This document shows positions 1 through 14,939 of a DNA stretch of 64,000 bases, piece after piece. The notes under the pieces are model-generated. The model searched no databases, was not told the DNA's origin, and saw nothing but the letters and a program-made list of their open reading frames with translations. The stretch lies in assembly GCF_964204865.1 (NCBI RefSeq), contig NC_135251.1, positions 29,674,943 through 29,738,942 on the forward strand. Direction: 5' to 3'. The position numbers and the translations under genes were made by a program. This stretch comes from Styela clava (lineage: Eukaryota; Chordata; Ascidiacea; Stolidobranchia; Styelidae). Positions within the stretch are counted from its first letter, which is position 1; each line of letters starts with the position of its first letter.

Positions 1-3000
1 TAAAAACTAACTTTATTAAAGTCGAAAACCTACCGCCCGTGAATAATAATAAAAGCAAACTTATGTAGACATGGATATTTTTTTAATATCCAATGATCAT
101 TTATTGTATTTAATTATCAGGCAATTTCAGCCTGCACGACCATTCATAAAAATAGACACCACATCCGTTATTATTACCAATGCAACATGTCCGAAAACGT
201 TTTTTATCGGCGAATACAATCTCTGTCACGGGAAATCCACGAATAGCTACCGCGTAAAATCCCAGTGAAAAATTATTTCTCCCACGGTGGATTTAATCAT
301 TCACAGAATGATCGAAATAATTTTATCCGACGCGCAGTATTCGGTAATAATTTAGCATAATAGTTATGGGACGAAGAAGAATAGGTATTCTCAATTGTCA
401 ATTGAATGGACTGCTGCTTGACTGCCATTTAGTTAGCGGATTTGGTTTTTGACATGGTATTATCAGAAAACATGGTATTTTAAGCTCAACCGAAGAGGTT
501 ATATTGGTTGCCGGGAACTAGAAAAGTCACAAAATAAATAAATTACGATTTATTTGATTGTTATCTACGACGCAAGAAAACGTAACGTCTCGCCTACGCA
601 AGGTGGAGCAAAAACTTGAATGACATTTGTGGCTGTGTATATGAATGCGTGGGAACGTAAACAAGCTATTTTAATTCACATGATCGTTATTAATCTACTC
701 TAACTCAGAATCTGACTATATATGGAAAGATAGCCGTTCGGATGAAAATAGCTTACCTAACGTGACATTTTTAAATGTACTATTTCGGAACAAATAACAA
801 TAATCTGGGAAACAGTCCTGGTATATTAAAATGATATATCGAAGATGGTTGAACGTTTATTTCTTGCACAATTAGTGATTCGTGTCTTTATGCATGATAA
901 AACGAAAACATTGAGGTCTTTCAAAAAAGTATAGTTATTCTGCAAATATGACTGCATAATCGAACACGTGTCTAACAGATAATAGCATTGTTTTCGGCAA
1001 TCATAGACACCGAAAATTCACTAAGGTTACATTAAACAAAATATTACAAGAATACAACGAAGATGCCTTCTAAACATCAGCATTGAGATACACGGTAATG
1101 AGTATGAAGCTGTTGTGTGTGTTGTCTCCCCACCTGCGTGTAAATTATTTGTTGATTTGATTGATAAACTTTTATGTCCAAATGAATTCCTCGTTTGTTG
1201 TGATAAAAAATCTACACAATTTTAAAATAATCAACTTTGTTTATAATAATTTTTCTCCTAACAAATTCAACTGTTCATCATTGTGATAAAATTAGAAAAA
1301 AAGTAATGTTTTCTTGTAAATATATGTTATTGCAACCGGTCTCGTCTCTTCATGAGTGAGAAAATATGGATTATGCGAGAGGTCTATTCGAACAGAACTA
1401 GCTTGAACGTATGTGCTAAACTTTCAAAATTTTATCAAATGGTTTAATCAAATTTCGCTTTGGTCGCACGTCGATCAAAATTCCCATTTCATGTATTGTC
1501 ATTTTTCGCGACAAGCTTGACAAATTTCTTATCTGAAAATTAAGAAGTGCTGGAGATGAAATACTTTGTCTTGATGTCGGACATTGTCTACCTGACTAAG
1601 TAATGCACGAAAACATTTCATGTCGCACAAATGACTGAATTAATATTATGATTTTCATATATATATATATGTTTATTATTTATATTTTGTGATTGCTTCT
1701 TCGCGGCGGATCTGTTATTGTAGTGTAAAATTGTTTATGACAGTAAGGGAACAGATCGCAATCATAGGTGCAAGTATGCCTAATTAACGTATGTTTATCT
1801 GACCTCTGACCCAGGAAAACTCCTTCATACTTTGCCGTTGAAAAATTTTGACTTCTTGTTTGCAATTTTGTTTGTGAGTGGGACAGTGAAAATGGTTTAG
1901 CTTCTCAAAACCATCATTTTGTTCTTAATTAAGTACCAGTCAAATTTTAAAAAAGTGTTTTATAAATAAAATAAAAAGAAGCGTATGTGCAGTGTTACGA
2001 GTACCATAAAAACTACCAACAGCCAAATGCAAAGAATATCCGATAAATATTCTCTAGATTAATTGCAAGCTAAATTAAACACGACCGCGTCAAAAACTAC
2101 GATTACAAAGATTCTGATTCCGATCTTAAGATCATTCCGATCCCTAACAAGTAGGCTTTGTGTGACAACAGAGTACAGTGAGAACGTACCGTCGTTTCCG
2201 TTTCTCATTTGCACATGTTATCAATGCAGGAATTGGAAACTCATAAACTGATATGGATCTATTCTATTTTCATAAAAAGTCATCCCCATAAACGCGCCAC
2301 CCAGTCTGTCTGTTTGTTTCGTAAAATTAAGATCATATAAGATAAGTCGTAACTTGTATTCAGTCCTCTAAAACGATTGCACTAATGTCGAAATGCATCT
2401 CACGTTACAGTCCAAGAAGTATTCTCTACAGTGATAAAATTCAACAGTTTAACACAGATTAGTATTCGACAATTTAGCGGTTACCCAAACACAACTTATA
2501 CTAATTGACAGGTGATATACAGAATCATATCAGTCAATACTGGGATCGAAATAATGGAAATACAGTGATATCAGTTTTCCAAAACTAAGTTTGCTTTTGC
2601 AGGCTCATGTACAGAGTGAATTTCAAACAAAAATAAACTAATAGGAAAAGTTTTTTTCTTTGATTACCGTTACTGGACAAGTAAGATTTCTCTGAAATAC
2701 GCATCCAGGACAACATTTGGGTAACATTTCACATGGGATTGATATTTTAGTTGGAAAGCATTAGCTTTTTGTCTTCTAAAATTGATGTTCAATTGAAATT
2801 GGCAAAAGAAAACACTATACATATAAAAAAAAAAAGCTATCAATAAAAAATACTATATTCTTCATTCATATATATTCCTTGAACAAAATATTTCAAACGA
2901 TTTAATTTTGATTAAAGATTGTAATGAGATAATTAGTGGCAGACTGACAGGCACTAATTTTTATGACAATTTTGTCATATTTAATTTTGTCATTTTCACA

Positions 3001-4463
3001 AAATCACCATGTTAAGACGTACAAGTGCCATATTATAGATAGCATTGAATGGCGAAGCAAATAATGGGTAGTCAAAAAATTCATTTCAGTCATTTAATGT
3101 CATAAATTGAAATTTGTATGAAATAAGTGATTGATGAAAAGCATGCAGGTCTTTCAGGCAATTGGGACTAAATATTCCTTCTCTTCCTATATGTGACAGA
3201 GGATGTCTAGATGAGAGTTGAAAGGTTTTGTCGTAACTTAAATTCTAAAATATTCTAGCACCCAACTAAAACAAAAATTGTAGCAGTTTACTTATTTGTG
3301 ATGCACATTTTTCCAGAGCGAAAAAGATAGATTTTCCGCAAAAGGTATGGAAGTTGAGTCATACTTTTATTATTCTTATATCATGAAACATTTTTTCAAT
3401 CTTTCCTCATTTTCATGTTATATGGGATTCGATGAAAAGCACTTTTACTAAAAAGGTATTTGGTCAAATGGGACAGATTGCATATAAGTTGAAGTATAAA
3501 ATGTACTTTATTCATGGACCACGCTCATCAGGTATTGGCGAATAAGTGATGCTAATATCATAAACTACGAAGAAGGCCTCTAATATTGTATTGCATAAGT
3601 TATCTCTGTAATGAAATTTATGAAATATTCTAAATTTTTATGTCTTACGATGTAACATTGTTGTAAATAACATGAATGATAAAAGCAGTTAGCGACAAAA
3701 CTTGATGTTCAAATTGCACAGATAAGATAAAATACGGAGAAATGGTCCTCTATCATGTTTTGACATGATTATCGTAAATTTTATTGACACTGATGCAAAT
3801 ATTTACGTTGTCTGAAAAAATCAAATAGAATAAAAAGTTAATTGATGGAAATTATTTTCATATAAGATAAACGTATTATCCAACTAATATCTATCCACGT
3901 GATGTTTGCTGTGAGGAAAAAAAATCAATTTTAATTTATAATAAAAGATCGCACCAGAAAACTTAAAATTAAAATGATGGCATTTTGTCAGATGCTAATA
4001 AACGATGGTATTACGATAGTATCAATTTTGATTCGATTTAACTTATTGTTCAAAATCAATTCAAAGAATGCTCGAATGATTATTATGGCCCCCGAGAAAA
4101 TTTATTGATTTTTTTTTGAGAATAAAGACTAAGAGTGATTATGCTACAACTTAAAATTTCAGAAATTTTGGAAACTTTGATTATTGAATATTCTAGCGTT
4201 GCCGAGTTTTAATATTTTAGTTGGGAGTTTTGGGTGATTGATATTTTTGGAGATTAACCCTACAAAACCAGCACAATACAACGCCCCCAAAATAACTCGA
4301 ATCGCGGGCAAAAGTTAAAATAATCTAATCATTGTTTGATACCAATTGCTACAATTATGTTTACTGATGTCTAATTCGATTCTTACCACGCCAGGCCACT
4401 TGAAAAATCCGATAGGGGATGGGATGGGAGATGGGGGTAAAACACTTTACAAATTGCATGAGT

Positions 4464-4590
4464 TGGTACTCTCGTAGTGTGTGTACCAGGTTAGGGTTAG
4501 GCCATAATTTTATTCCGATTTTCCTTATCTTAGTTCTATTACGAGTTCGGGTACTGTCTGTGTTAGCCAAGTAAATATACCCCCTGCCCA
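4464..4590 (-). repeat. Fragment of the palindromic MITE family
   Basis: It carries the family core (GTACCAGGTTAGGGTTAGGCC followed by the ATAATTTTATTCC and TTAGTTCTATTACGAGTTCGG blocks) that also occurs at 17796-18031, 18521-18682 and 48599-48832. The outer inverted ends are eroded, so this is an old or partial copy. Confidence 0.7.
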
Positions 4591-5799
4591 TAGGTTTCAG
4601 TCCCTTCACACAACTTGATGTAAAGTGGGCGAACAAAATTAGTTACTTCCATCACACATCTGGAGCGCCCACGATTTTTATATATGCATATTATTCTATT
4701 TCGAATTCATATTTTATTAATAATTTTTGGCACTGTTTGAGTTCTAAAATCTACGTATTTGGTCCAGACGTTTGTCACAAGCTTATTGTCGATAGCAAGC
4801 AAAATCATGAATCAGATAAGCACTAAGTTAACTTGAACAAGTTTATTTTAGAATAACCAAGATACACTAAACATTTATAAGAATAGCGCTAGAGTGTATG
4901 GATGTTTGTCACGTAGCAGACCTTCAAGTATTGCCACCGATTGCCGGATTCGGAGAATCCTGAAATGACGGGAGAGTATTGTTGACTAGTTACCTACTAA
5001 GAGACAATATTAGTCATTGTCTATTCTATGACGTTTTTAATTGACCTTGTGATGGCCTATTGTGATAAATGAAATATTTATCGATATTAAAAATGCAACA
5101 AAATATTGTTTACCAGTATATATTTAGCAGCGCGATAGAACCGCAAGCGGGCATAAGTCGTATAGAAGTGTTTACCGGCCAAACATGGTCAGGAATTACA
5201 ATCTACAAGGAATGCCATGCGCGGCAGACTGATTATCCATAGCGTGGTTGGTTTCAGCTCTTCCGATAGAACGGACCTAGCACGATTCCTGCAGAAATCA
5301 AAATACAGTACGTTTCAAGAATTATATTCTCAGTGAATCCGCATTCTCCGAATTTTATTGATGAGTGAACGTTACTTCTTAGAATAAGATGCTATCACTG
5401 CCTGAAGATGAACAAATAATATAGTTCGCACGCACAGTAGCCCTGCTTTCTAAAATGTCACATGAAAAATAGTGTCGCAGATAATTTTTATGCTTCCTGT
5501 GGCATTCCAGTCGTGTACATTGGCATTTCAACATGGCTTTACAGTAACTGAATCGGGGTAGAAGTGTTTAAAAATTGTTAACAAATTATTACACAAACCC
5601 CTTTAAAAGGGTGCGTATAGCCAATGACGATGGGTGGGACTACTTTCAACGTATGTTTTTATTTTTATTTTTTTGCAGTGAGACACAAACTCGTATGTCT
5701 TTTTCAACACTATTTTGCTCTATTCGTGGACTGATGCACTCACTGATTCCGACGTTTTTGGATTACTATCAATCTTTCTGCTAAACGAATATATATAGC

Positions 5800-5823
5800 T
5801 ATCCAAGCTTTATAGCTTGGATA
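5800..5823. repeat. Perfect 10-bp hairpin
   Basis: TATCCAAGCT, then a 4-nt loop, then AGCTTGGATA. The stem is perfect. It could be chance, a small palindrome or a terminator-like remnant; nothing around it suggests a function. Confidence 0.6.
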
Positions 5824-8800
5824 ACTTCGACCGCCAAGTCTGTGGAAAGCTAATTCAATGTATCTTTCAAATCAGTAGATGATCTCTAGAACGGTGGACT
5901 TGACGGGAGCGGAATGCGCGAGTACACGTCATATAACGTCGCATTGAAAAAAAAAATAGGATGGCTACGCCCTTGGCTCGATGCACAATAACTAATTTGT
6001 TAAGAAGTATTATGCTATTCATGGTATGCAACCTGTCGAATTGAGGTGGTCGACACAATTTAACATGTATTGGGCGATGATGTGAACAAAGAGTGGGATT
6101 CCGCCACCCTTGTATGCCTCAAATATACACGAATATGGATGGTATGTGCTTCTGGTGATGACCAATAGGCGATTCGCGAAGACCCACGTGAAAAAAGGAA
6201 AAGCGGTAGTCATGCATGCGTGCTGATGAGAAAGCTTGACGTCAGCTTAGAACAGTTATTTTATTAACCCATGCCGACGAGTTACGGCAATATCGAAACC
6301 GAAATACCACAACATTGAGTCAAACGTAATCTGATAAACCAATGCTCGTGATTTTGCAGTAATAAATAGAACATACAATGACAATCCCAAATCCATGTAC
6401 TTCATATTTGAAAGATGTGCGATTTTCAAAAATTACAATTGTTTGTTGCATTGTTTTATTTTTGCTTTGAAAAATGACAACAGAGCTAAAAACATAACGG
6501 AATTTAGGAATATGAAAGTGAACAGGAATTTGAATGCAAAGAATTGTAGATATAATATTTGGAATGATATTATTCAACCCACACAAATATAGAGAATTGT
6601 TTTTGAAAGAAAAATATTAAAATAATAGAATTCATTTTAAGAATAATACTAAGACATGGTGTTGAGTCATTACCGAAACAATGGCTATATCTCATGCTGT
6701 ACGTAAATCCGTGGGTTTCCGTTTCTAAGTGAGGATGAAGCAAATAAAGCATTTAAAAACATTTTAAAACGTGTTTATCAATTTTATTTTACTTATTCCA
6801 ATTATTTTTGAACTAATGACCCGATTTAAGTTGAGAGCAAACTTGAAATTTTGAAACAATTGAAAGTTGCTTGCCAAACTTGTCAAAGGCCTTATTTGGC
6901 AAACACAGTTATAGGCTCAAATCGGACATTTTCATGAAGTCTTGAAGGGGAAGTTTATAATGTAAACCAGATATTCAAAGAGTTACAGAGAAACAATATG
7001 GTTATGAATTATATTTGCCACAGGTACTTTCTTAATTGCTTTGAAATAATGGATTCTTACTTTATCTGTAAATAGTTTCTTCGTAATTCTTCTAAACTCT
7101 ATTTATGAACAAATTTGTCCATACGATTCTGGTGTCATTGTGACCCTTGCTATGAATAATTTGAAACAAAAGGATCGGAAAAATCAACAATTTTCCAATC
7201 AAAATTAACATGGTTTTTGACATTATCTATATTTACAGTCTTTAAGTGAACTCGTCGTTTCACCTATACTCGCATTCTTACAATTGCAAATTTATTGTTT
7301 GTTCGGCAGTTTCGACCACAACAAAAAGGAAATAATAAAATTCGAAACAAATTTTCCACGAATAATTAACATCGCTGACTAATCAATGGCATAAATACGA
7401 AAATCTGATCACGACTTTTGTTCTGTTGATTACAAAGTAGACCGCTTACAGGCGACAGTTCTATTGTTCCACAGGTTTTATTTATTTGCATGTAAACACA
7501 TTAATCCTATTTGTTCCAATGTAACTTAATTTAAACATTCGGATCGTCGCGACCCGATGACGACTGTCTAGTTCCGACCACATATCGCTCAAGGTGGTTG
7601 AAAAAAAAACATGAATTCTCGAATGTTCTAATTAATATATTTTTGTTGTTTTCCCAAACTACTTGGAATGATATATGTGAGTTATGTATGCCAGTTTTTG
7701 TATCTTATTTTATCCGTTTCTATAATTTATACTTCGGCGCAATATACTTTAATAAAACCACAAGTTCACAATGTCCACTTCCGAAACACCTATTACCATC
7801 ACATGGGACTGGAAAAATTTACAAGTTTATACTAAAACACTTGTCAGGCAAAGTCGTGTAACTTGGAAAATTCTGCACGTGTCACATACACCACAGTTTG
7901 AGAGAGATATTTTTTATTCGGTTGATCATATTACTTTCAAATTTCAACTCGTTTGCCGAATGTTCGCAAGTAATTCAACAACATACTTGCACTGAATTAA
8001 AGAAGATAAAACCATTGGAAACAAAATCTTAGACTGAACTACAAGCTGTAGTATTGTACTTATCCTCACAAAGGCTTATTTTTAAACAGATAATCCGAAA
8101 GAGCTTTTATATTGATGCTTGTTGTGTTTGTTTTCAGTGACACCAACAAAATGTGCAGTGATTTTAACATTGGCGGGATAGTTCTAAAGCACGACTGTGT
8201 GGAGCCCAAACAACAGAAATATCGTATTGATACTTAAAAATGAACCAAATTTGCCTTTTTCATCAGTGGGATACACGCTTAATTGTTGACAAATCCGCCA
8301 GTAAACTTAGTAAATGTCGTCGTTGTCCTTATTAGGAAATCGTGCGTTAGACCTGAGCGAAACTACATTTTATTGCTGAATTATTCTTGTAAACAAGTGA
8401 AAGTAGCTTTTGCACAAAAATAATCGTATCAACTTTTGCTGCCACGGAAAATAAAAAAAAGGAATTAATTTATATCGCAGTTTGGCGTTAAAATAAAATC
8501 CCTGTTCAGTCATGCGACTGGAAATCGATTTTCATATAATTCGTGATAATAAATCTTGTCTATGGTGTTTAAACTAATTCAACAACAACCTGCAAACGAC
8601 GCACATAGTGATAAGAAATACTCACATAAATATTTTTCTACGGTTTATGCAATGTGCAAACGTTAAATTAAAGTTGGTAAATTAAGTTATTGCGATACGA
8701 TTTCAGTCCATGTAAGGCCATGACACTGAATAACTCGACCTGTGTATAAACTTGGTGATTGAATCACCACAACAGGTTATTTTTATGAACATAAAGCCTA

Positions 8801-11800
8801 TAATCACAAGACAATGTTTGCCAATCTGAGCTGTTTTACTTGTACTTAGAACGCAATCGCAAGTTTTTTTTAATATACGTTAACAAGATTCACCTTTCCC
8901 GAAACTAACCCGAATTGCGTCGGAAAACGCTAACTATTGGATTAGATAGGCCTTCTTACATGAACAACAAACTGAAGCAAAAGAGCAATACTAACCGCCA
9001 AGTCACGCATTTCTGAACATTGAAGCCAGCTAGACTAATTTATTTCTAAATCAATCTAATCAAATAATGAATCAGGCACTAATTGGTGAAGAAAAGTTGT
9101 TCTTTCAGTCGATTTATATTTTCCTCACCCTAAATTCCCATGTCGGTTGTTGAACAATATGTAGATGACGCGTTAAGCTTATATTGGGACGTTTTAAAAA
9201 TTTAAATATATATACAAATATTCACTCACATGCCAGGTATCGTGCTTGAGAAACGATGTTGTTTTGCATCAATTCTTTGCAGTAATCTGTTTTGATAGGT
9301 TGAGGGAAGAACGATTTGTGCGGCTTGTCGTGAGTTTGTGTTGAGGTTCGGAAGTAGCACGTATTTACTGTGAATTAGTTTGAAATTTGTGCATTTCACA
9401 TTCAAAATTTCTAATAAAGTCACTGTTGATTCTTTGGAATGTTCTGCTAAGATCATAATTCTTAAGTCATAATGACCAGGAAAGCGGCGCTGATCCAGAT
9501 CGCTATAATCACATCGATGAATTTGAGTCCGCAGATTAATGCAATCACATGCTGATCATAAGCTTGGGAACCATACTGATTATAAACATAAAAAATGGTG
9601 ATGTTTGTCACGATCACCGCACGCATAAGCGTAGATATATTTGTGTTCACGCATGGTGGATATGGATGAGAGATCATAAAAATGATTCTGGAGAAATTCG
9701 TAAAATGTTTCCGTGCAAGAAAGCAAAGTGGTCAGGGCAAACCGAAATATTTTTGCCTCCGATTAATCATGAATCGTTATTTTTTAGCGATAGAATTCAA
9801 TACTATTATGAATAAAATAAAATCATGAGCTATTTATTCTATATTAAAGAGAAATTGCGTTAATGGCTTGATGCCATGTTAACCAAAATTCGCATCCAGT
9901 GATTGCATCTTGTTATTTGCATTTGCCAACTACACAAAACCAACGCCCATAAATATGCCTATATATGTCTTCGGCAGTACTTGAAATACCACATTACGTA
10001 TTAATATTGTATTACATTTCTATTTATCCAAACATTAGGTTATGTCTGGTGGAACAATTAGACATAATTAGAGGCATTCGTTTTTGATATAGAATGGGGT
10101 CAGAATTAAATAGTCGTGTTATAATGTGATGCGTACAAGCAAGATAATACATGAAATTCCGATGAAATGACAGCGTTATCAGGGTCGAAATACAAATAGA
10201 TTACATTTCCCACGATGAAGGTATCTATAACTTGTCATAGACAAACAAAAGTTGTAATTCGGATAACATTAGACCGGTAAATATGTTGTAACCAGTGTAC
10301 AAGATTGCACAGCGCGTGCCGACTGATTATAATATTTACCGGAAAGTCATAATACAAATATGAAAGCGTGGGAAGTACTTTTTCTTCTCATGTAAAAAAT
10401 GCATTCGAAAATCCAATCATATTATACATGGGCGATATATGAATCGTTAATTAGGAAAGACTGTTTAACTATTGCCAGTGTATGATTCAGATATGCCTAA
10501 TGACGCATTTCGGAAAGGGTGGGGAAATCATGTAATTCCGAAGTTCTCATAAACACGCAACAATTATAAAAGACGTCTTGTTAAGGAACTGGACCAACGC
10601 GGAGAAGTCGACACATTCTGCACCGTTAACGCATCAAGTTCTCAGGCTCCATGTTTGCAAACTTTTCATTAATAAACTTCTGTAAATTGATGGATTCTTT
10701 TTCAACGCGGCGTGAGTAACTCAAAAAAATGAGAGAAACCAAGCAGAATTTACTTTGATATTTAGGTCAGACCATATCTCATGCTTATCGTCTGTATATT
10801 CAGTTTCAGAACACATCAAGAAAGCATATCGTATTCGATCGGCCACATTATAGCTTTCCAACTAAGCAAAATGTTAGGTTTTTCACGACATCACACCAAA
10901 GAAAGCCCTGGAAAACTAAATTTCCCCCGAAAAAAAAACACCCAATGTTACACAGTTGCAGTGAAAAGCAACATTATAGGATATTTATAGGCACTGTTTA
11001 TCGATATACTGAAACTGCTTCATTAGACCATGATGCACACCCATACAGTGATGGTTTATTATCGGATAATGATATACGAGGTTACAGAGTTTTGTATCTA
11101 ATCTATTCAGTCACTATCAGTTTGCATCGTTACTTTCATATATTATGTAATTCACGAGTAGCATGTAATAATTGAAAACAATAAAATATTGCCACAATTC
11201 ATCATTATATTTATGAAAACCAATGCATGGAAAAACCCGAGAGGAAACAACGCGTGTCGAGTTTGTTTTTCCAATCCTATTGCTTTATATAACATTGTTG
11301 ATGGGAATCACAGTATTTGTTTTGACTCAACTATTTAGAGGTCTTTATCACATTCCAGTTATGTAAAAATTCTATCGTTTTAACTACTGCCTTATGGTGG
11401 GGAGTGGGCCGTATCTAACGTAGTGTCATTTTCATATTAGACATGCGTCCAAGAATACATTAAATTCAACGTCCCCCAAATCACGAATAAGCTCTGTTTG
11501 GAGTGCGTTGAGTCAGCGACTTCGCCATTTTGTATTGGTGTTGACCCAGTGGTGTTGACTGCTAGAAGACGATATTTTCCTGTACTCTGCCACGTAGAAC
11601 AAGCCGACACAAACTATAAAACAAAATTGAGGAAACGAAATGTTTATTATGCTTTCTTATTTATTTGACGGTAAATAAAACGGTGAGTGTGGACGAGCTG
11701 ACAACTCGAGGAATGGGGATATACATCTATGCGTTGCTTTATCTAGATTTACGTTTGATTGAATCAGAGCTATATGTCAAACTAAGACGTTCAAACTCAT

Positions 11801-12865
11801 AGTATTACATACATTGAACTCTGCTTTGTAACATAGTGAAAGCGAGTCGAGTTTGTACAATTTCGAATGAGGATGAAGATATGGAGAACTTGGAAATACA
11901 CGATTCCTAAGTGAATAATAATAGTGGTTTTGAGGATAATATATATTTTTTAAGGATCGGTTTAACATGTAATTTCGAAAAACGGAAGAAACGAAATTGT
12001 AAATGAAACTAATCATATATACTAAAATGTTCACATATAACACCGTCGCACTCCGTTGACATTCGCATGCCAATTTTCCCTATCGCCCTCTTACGGTGTT
12101 GTTGTAGTTATCCAGACTAAACGAGAAAATTCAAGAAGCAATTGTAAGCAAATACCTCGAAGGCTATTACTTTTATTTGTTCTCAAATTTTGAGATCTAA
12201 TATTTCATCTAAAATGTGCCGTTTAATTAATTATGGGAACACGTTTTTATGATATCGTGTCTGTCCAAGTTTTTATGGAATCGTGACGGCTGGTACCGGT
12301 ACCGATACTGCAGGGGTCCGCAATTACTTTTTGGCGCGACCCTAAAAAAATTATTTCAATTTCTCGCGACCCAAGCATTTGTGAGCATATAATTTTGTGG
12401 AAAATACTTTGTAATTAAATATCGATTTTAAGACTAGTACCGGTATATATTGACAGTAGCAATTTTTCATCCAAAATTCTAGGAAACATATACAACAACA
12501 GTAAATAATTGCATTTATTCCGCCTAATGAGAATCATAGGCTCTGTGTTTAGATTTTAGAACACACATCAATTCGAGGTTTAATTTGGAAGACGGCAACT
12601 GGAAGATCTTCTTCGACCTCTAGTCTTGATCTGTATCTGTTTTTAATGTATGATAACGCAGGCAGAAAACGTCCTATTCTAAATCAAGTTTTTGTTTCTG
12701 TTTTGTTTAAAATGTCTGCATTATTTGAATTTTTGTATTGTATAGGTTAAAACTAAAACAAGAAAAATGGATGCAAAAACTTGCCAATTGCTTCTTATTC
12801 GCAATCAATCCGTCGAAACGCCACAAATATGTACGACTTGATTATACACGCCTTCTCAAGCTGTA

Positions 12866-14930
12866 TTAGGGTTAGATTATCCGGATAGCGGTTAACCGGA
12901 TAACCATTAGGTATTTTGCTATCTGATATCCGGATATTATTGTAACGGTTAACCGGATAATAGAGCAGTATAAATATTGCATGTGTGCATTAGTGATTTT
13001 TATATTTTTTGTTGAGTGGCCATTGACATCTCTCAGAGTAATAATCACTTATATCCACACCACTCTGCCTATATTTTAGTCATCCGTGTAATGCTGGAGT
13101 GAACTTGACTATTACATCACAAAACACGCAGAAAAATGTGATTATTGCGTATTTGCGTTATAGAAGAACCCGACTTACGTTAAAATAAAAGCATTTCTAC
13201 TCTAGATATGAAAATCAGTGGTAAGCTGCACGAATAAACCCAATTTCTTATTTTTGCGATTTTGCAAATTCATCAAATTTAAATTATTATTGAAATTCCA
13301 ATGAGAATAATTTATTTAGTATAATAAATGCAGATATTAATTAGCTTATATCAACATTTTCGGGAGAAAAGTCGGGTTCAGTCTCGTCGGTATAAAACGC
13401 CGATAATTGTTTTATTTCACCTGGAACTGAAAGGGCGCAGTATGTTATCTATCGTCGTATCTATCTATCTATCGTTAAGAGGGTAGATCTGAAGCACACA
13501 TTTTTGACTGAAAAGAAGGAAGTAAATGCTAACGAAATACCACGACTCTTGATTTATGAGCCAGTGATAGATAAAACAAGACTCTATTTTAGGCGCTGTT
13601 GAATCGCCAAAATTTCGTAATAATCGTATTTAGTGAATTTACAACAAGGGTAACTTGTCACGGAATGTAACTTCTTTTCAAGTTAAAACTGGCTTAATGC
13701 CGATGTTAATTCCCCAAATAATTACGCGACGCGGAAGAAACGATCGACGATGATGACAAAATTAGCCTGTAAAATTCGACCGCCTTTATTAGTGACGTTT
13801 TCGAAAGTTTTTAAAAGAGGAAGAAGGGCTGTTATTACATTTATGGTTTTCATGGAACTTTCACAAACAAATTTGTTTGTAAAATGGTCTATACTCTGCT
13901 TTATATATCAGCAAAGTTTGATTTGACAGACTTTGTATCGTGTCATGTTTTTCATTTACTCATTTAGGGTTGTTCAAAAACTGGCGTAGCATTGTTTTGG
14001 CTCTGTTAATTTAGTTTAAAAGGTATTCGAATGAAAATAGATTTAAAGTTGTGGCCTAATTAGTACAAACCAGAGAATATTTACAGTGACATGTTAAATA
14101 AGTGAAGTTTTCAAATTAGAAGAAATTCCGGTCCACTTCGTTATTTTCAAAATCATCAATTTGCTTTGTTATTAAAATTTTTGTTCAAATTACTTATATT
14201 TTTCTATACACTTCACGGAATTTGTCCCCCCTATATTCTATTTTTTTTGGATACTTCTCTCACCGAAATCAAATGTTCGAAATGCACGATTTTTTGTGTT
14301 CATGATTCCATTTATATGTATGCTATTGTGGTATATATTAACAACGTTTATTTCGTCGTGCAAGAAATCAAAAAATATTATAGAACACAAAATACTATAC
14401 GTGACAATAATAAATTTCATTGCAATTGATAGGATGATCATTGTGAGTCTGCAACACTAAAATTTAGTACGAATCAAAATTTAAAGAAAAGAGGCTCTAG
14501 ACACAAAAAGAAGCTTTTAAAAAAATTAACAATAAAGTAGAAATAATATAAATCTTTACATATTATTTAAATAGGAGAAAATAACTTCAGCAGTCGGGGG
14601 AAAAACAATTAGGACACAATATTTTCAAAAAATGTTTCGTTTTATTATTCCGCTGTACATCGGTACGATTACAGAGCTTAAATTATTATTTATTGACACA
14701 TTCAACATTAAAATGCACAACCATTCTTATTCAAGAAAAATAATACATATGTGAGTATTTACAATAGAACTGTGTGGTGGTTTTTGGTCAATTCACCGCA
14801 AAAATCCTGCGAAATCGGTTCTCTGAAATCAGCAGTAACTATCCGGTTAACCGGATATTTAAAATACGGAATACCCGGATATATCCGTTATCCGGATAGT
14901 AAAAATTATAGGTATCCGAACTAACCCTAA
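12866..14930. mobile_element. About 2-kb DNA transposon remnant with long inverted ends
   Basis: The left end reads TTAGGGTTAG and is followed by repeated TATCCGGATA and GGTTAACCGGATAA motifs (12866-12965). The right end (14830-14930) is its inverse, ending CTAACCCTAA. The interior has no long ORF, so this is a non-autonomous or gutted element. No clean target duplication is visible. Both flanks carry related TCTCAAGCT / TCTCAATGCT words, and the longer CCTTCTCAATGCTTTCG recurs at about 15915. The superfamily is undecided; hAT-like is a guess. Confidence 0.6.
13446..13478. repeat. Short GATA/TATC microsatellite
   Basis: An interrupted ATCT/TATC tandem run inside the 2-kb transposon remnant. 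Confidence 0.6.
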
Positions 14931-14939
14931 TCTCAATGC

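Larger units (their letters stand above)
1..12300. other. No gene recognised; AT-rich non-coding DNA
   Basis: Only short, low-complexity reading frames without recognisable domains or convincing splice-site-bounded exons are seen here. Small structures are present: a TA run near 1659-1670, a perfect 10-bp hairpin at 5800-5823, and a fragment of the palindromic MITE family near 4464-4590. A hAT-like single end (CAGGGGTCCGCAA) lies at about 12310. Distal exons or regulatory DNA of genes outside the window cannot be excluded. Confidence 0.6.

Noticed and set aside
6320..6592. Overlapping plus and minus frames
   Set aside because: Antisense overlap in AT-rich DNA with no coding signature; chance frames.
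9226..9677. Adjacent minus-strand frames with a hydrophobic segment (LICGLKFIDVIIAIWISAAF) and a donor-like GTGAGT
   Set aside because: They are in different frames with stops between, no acceptor/donor set joins them, and no homologous domain is recognised.
11777..12073. 98-codon minus-strand frame
   Set aside because: AT-driven composition rich in Tyr/Asn/Leu, no domain, no splice context.
12300..12420. Possible hAT MITE starting CAGGGGTCCGCAA
   Set aside because: No matching inverted right end or target duplication found nearby; only a single end.
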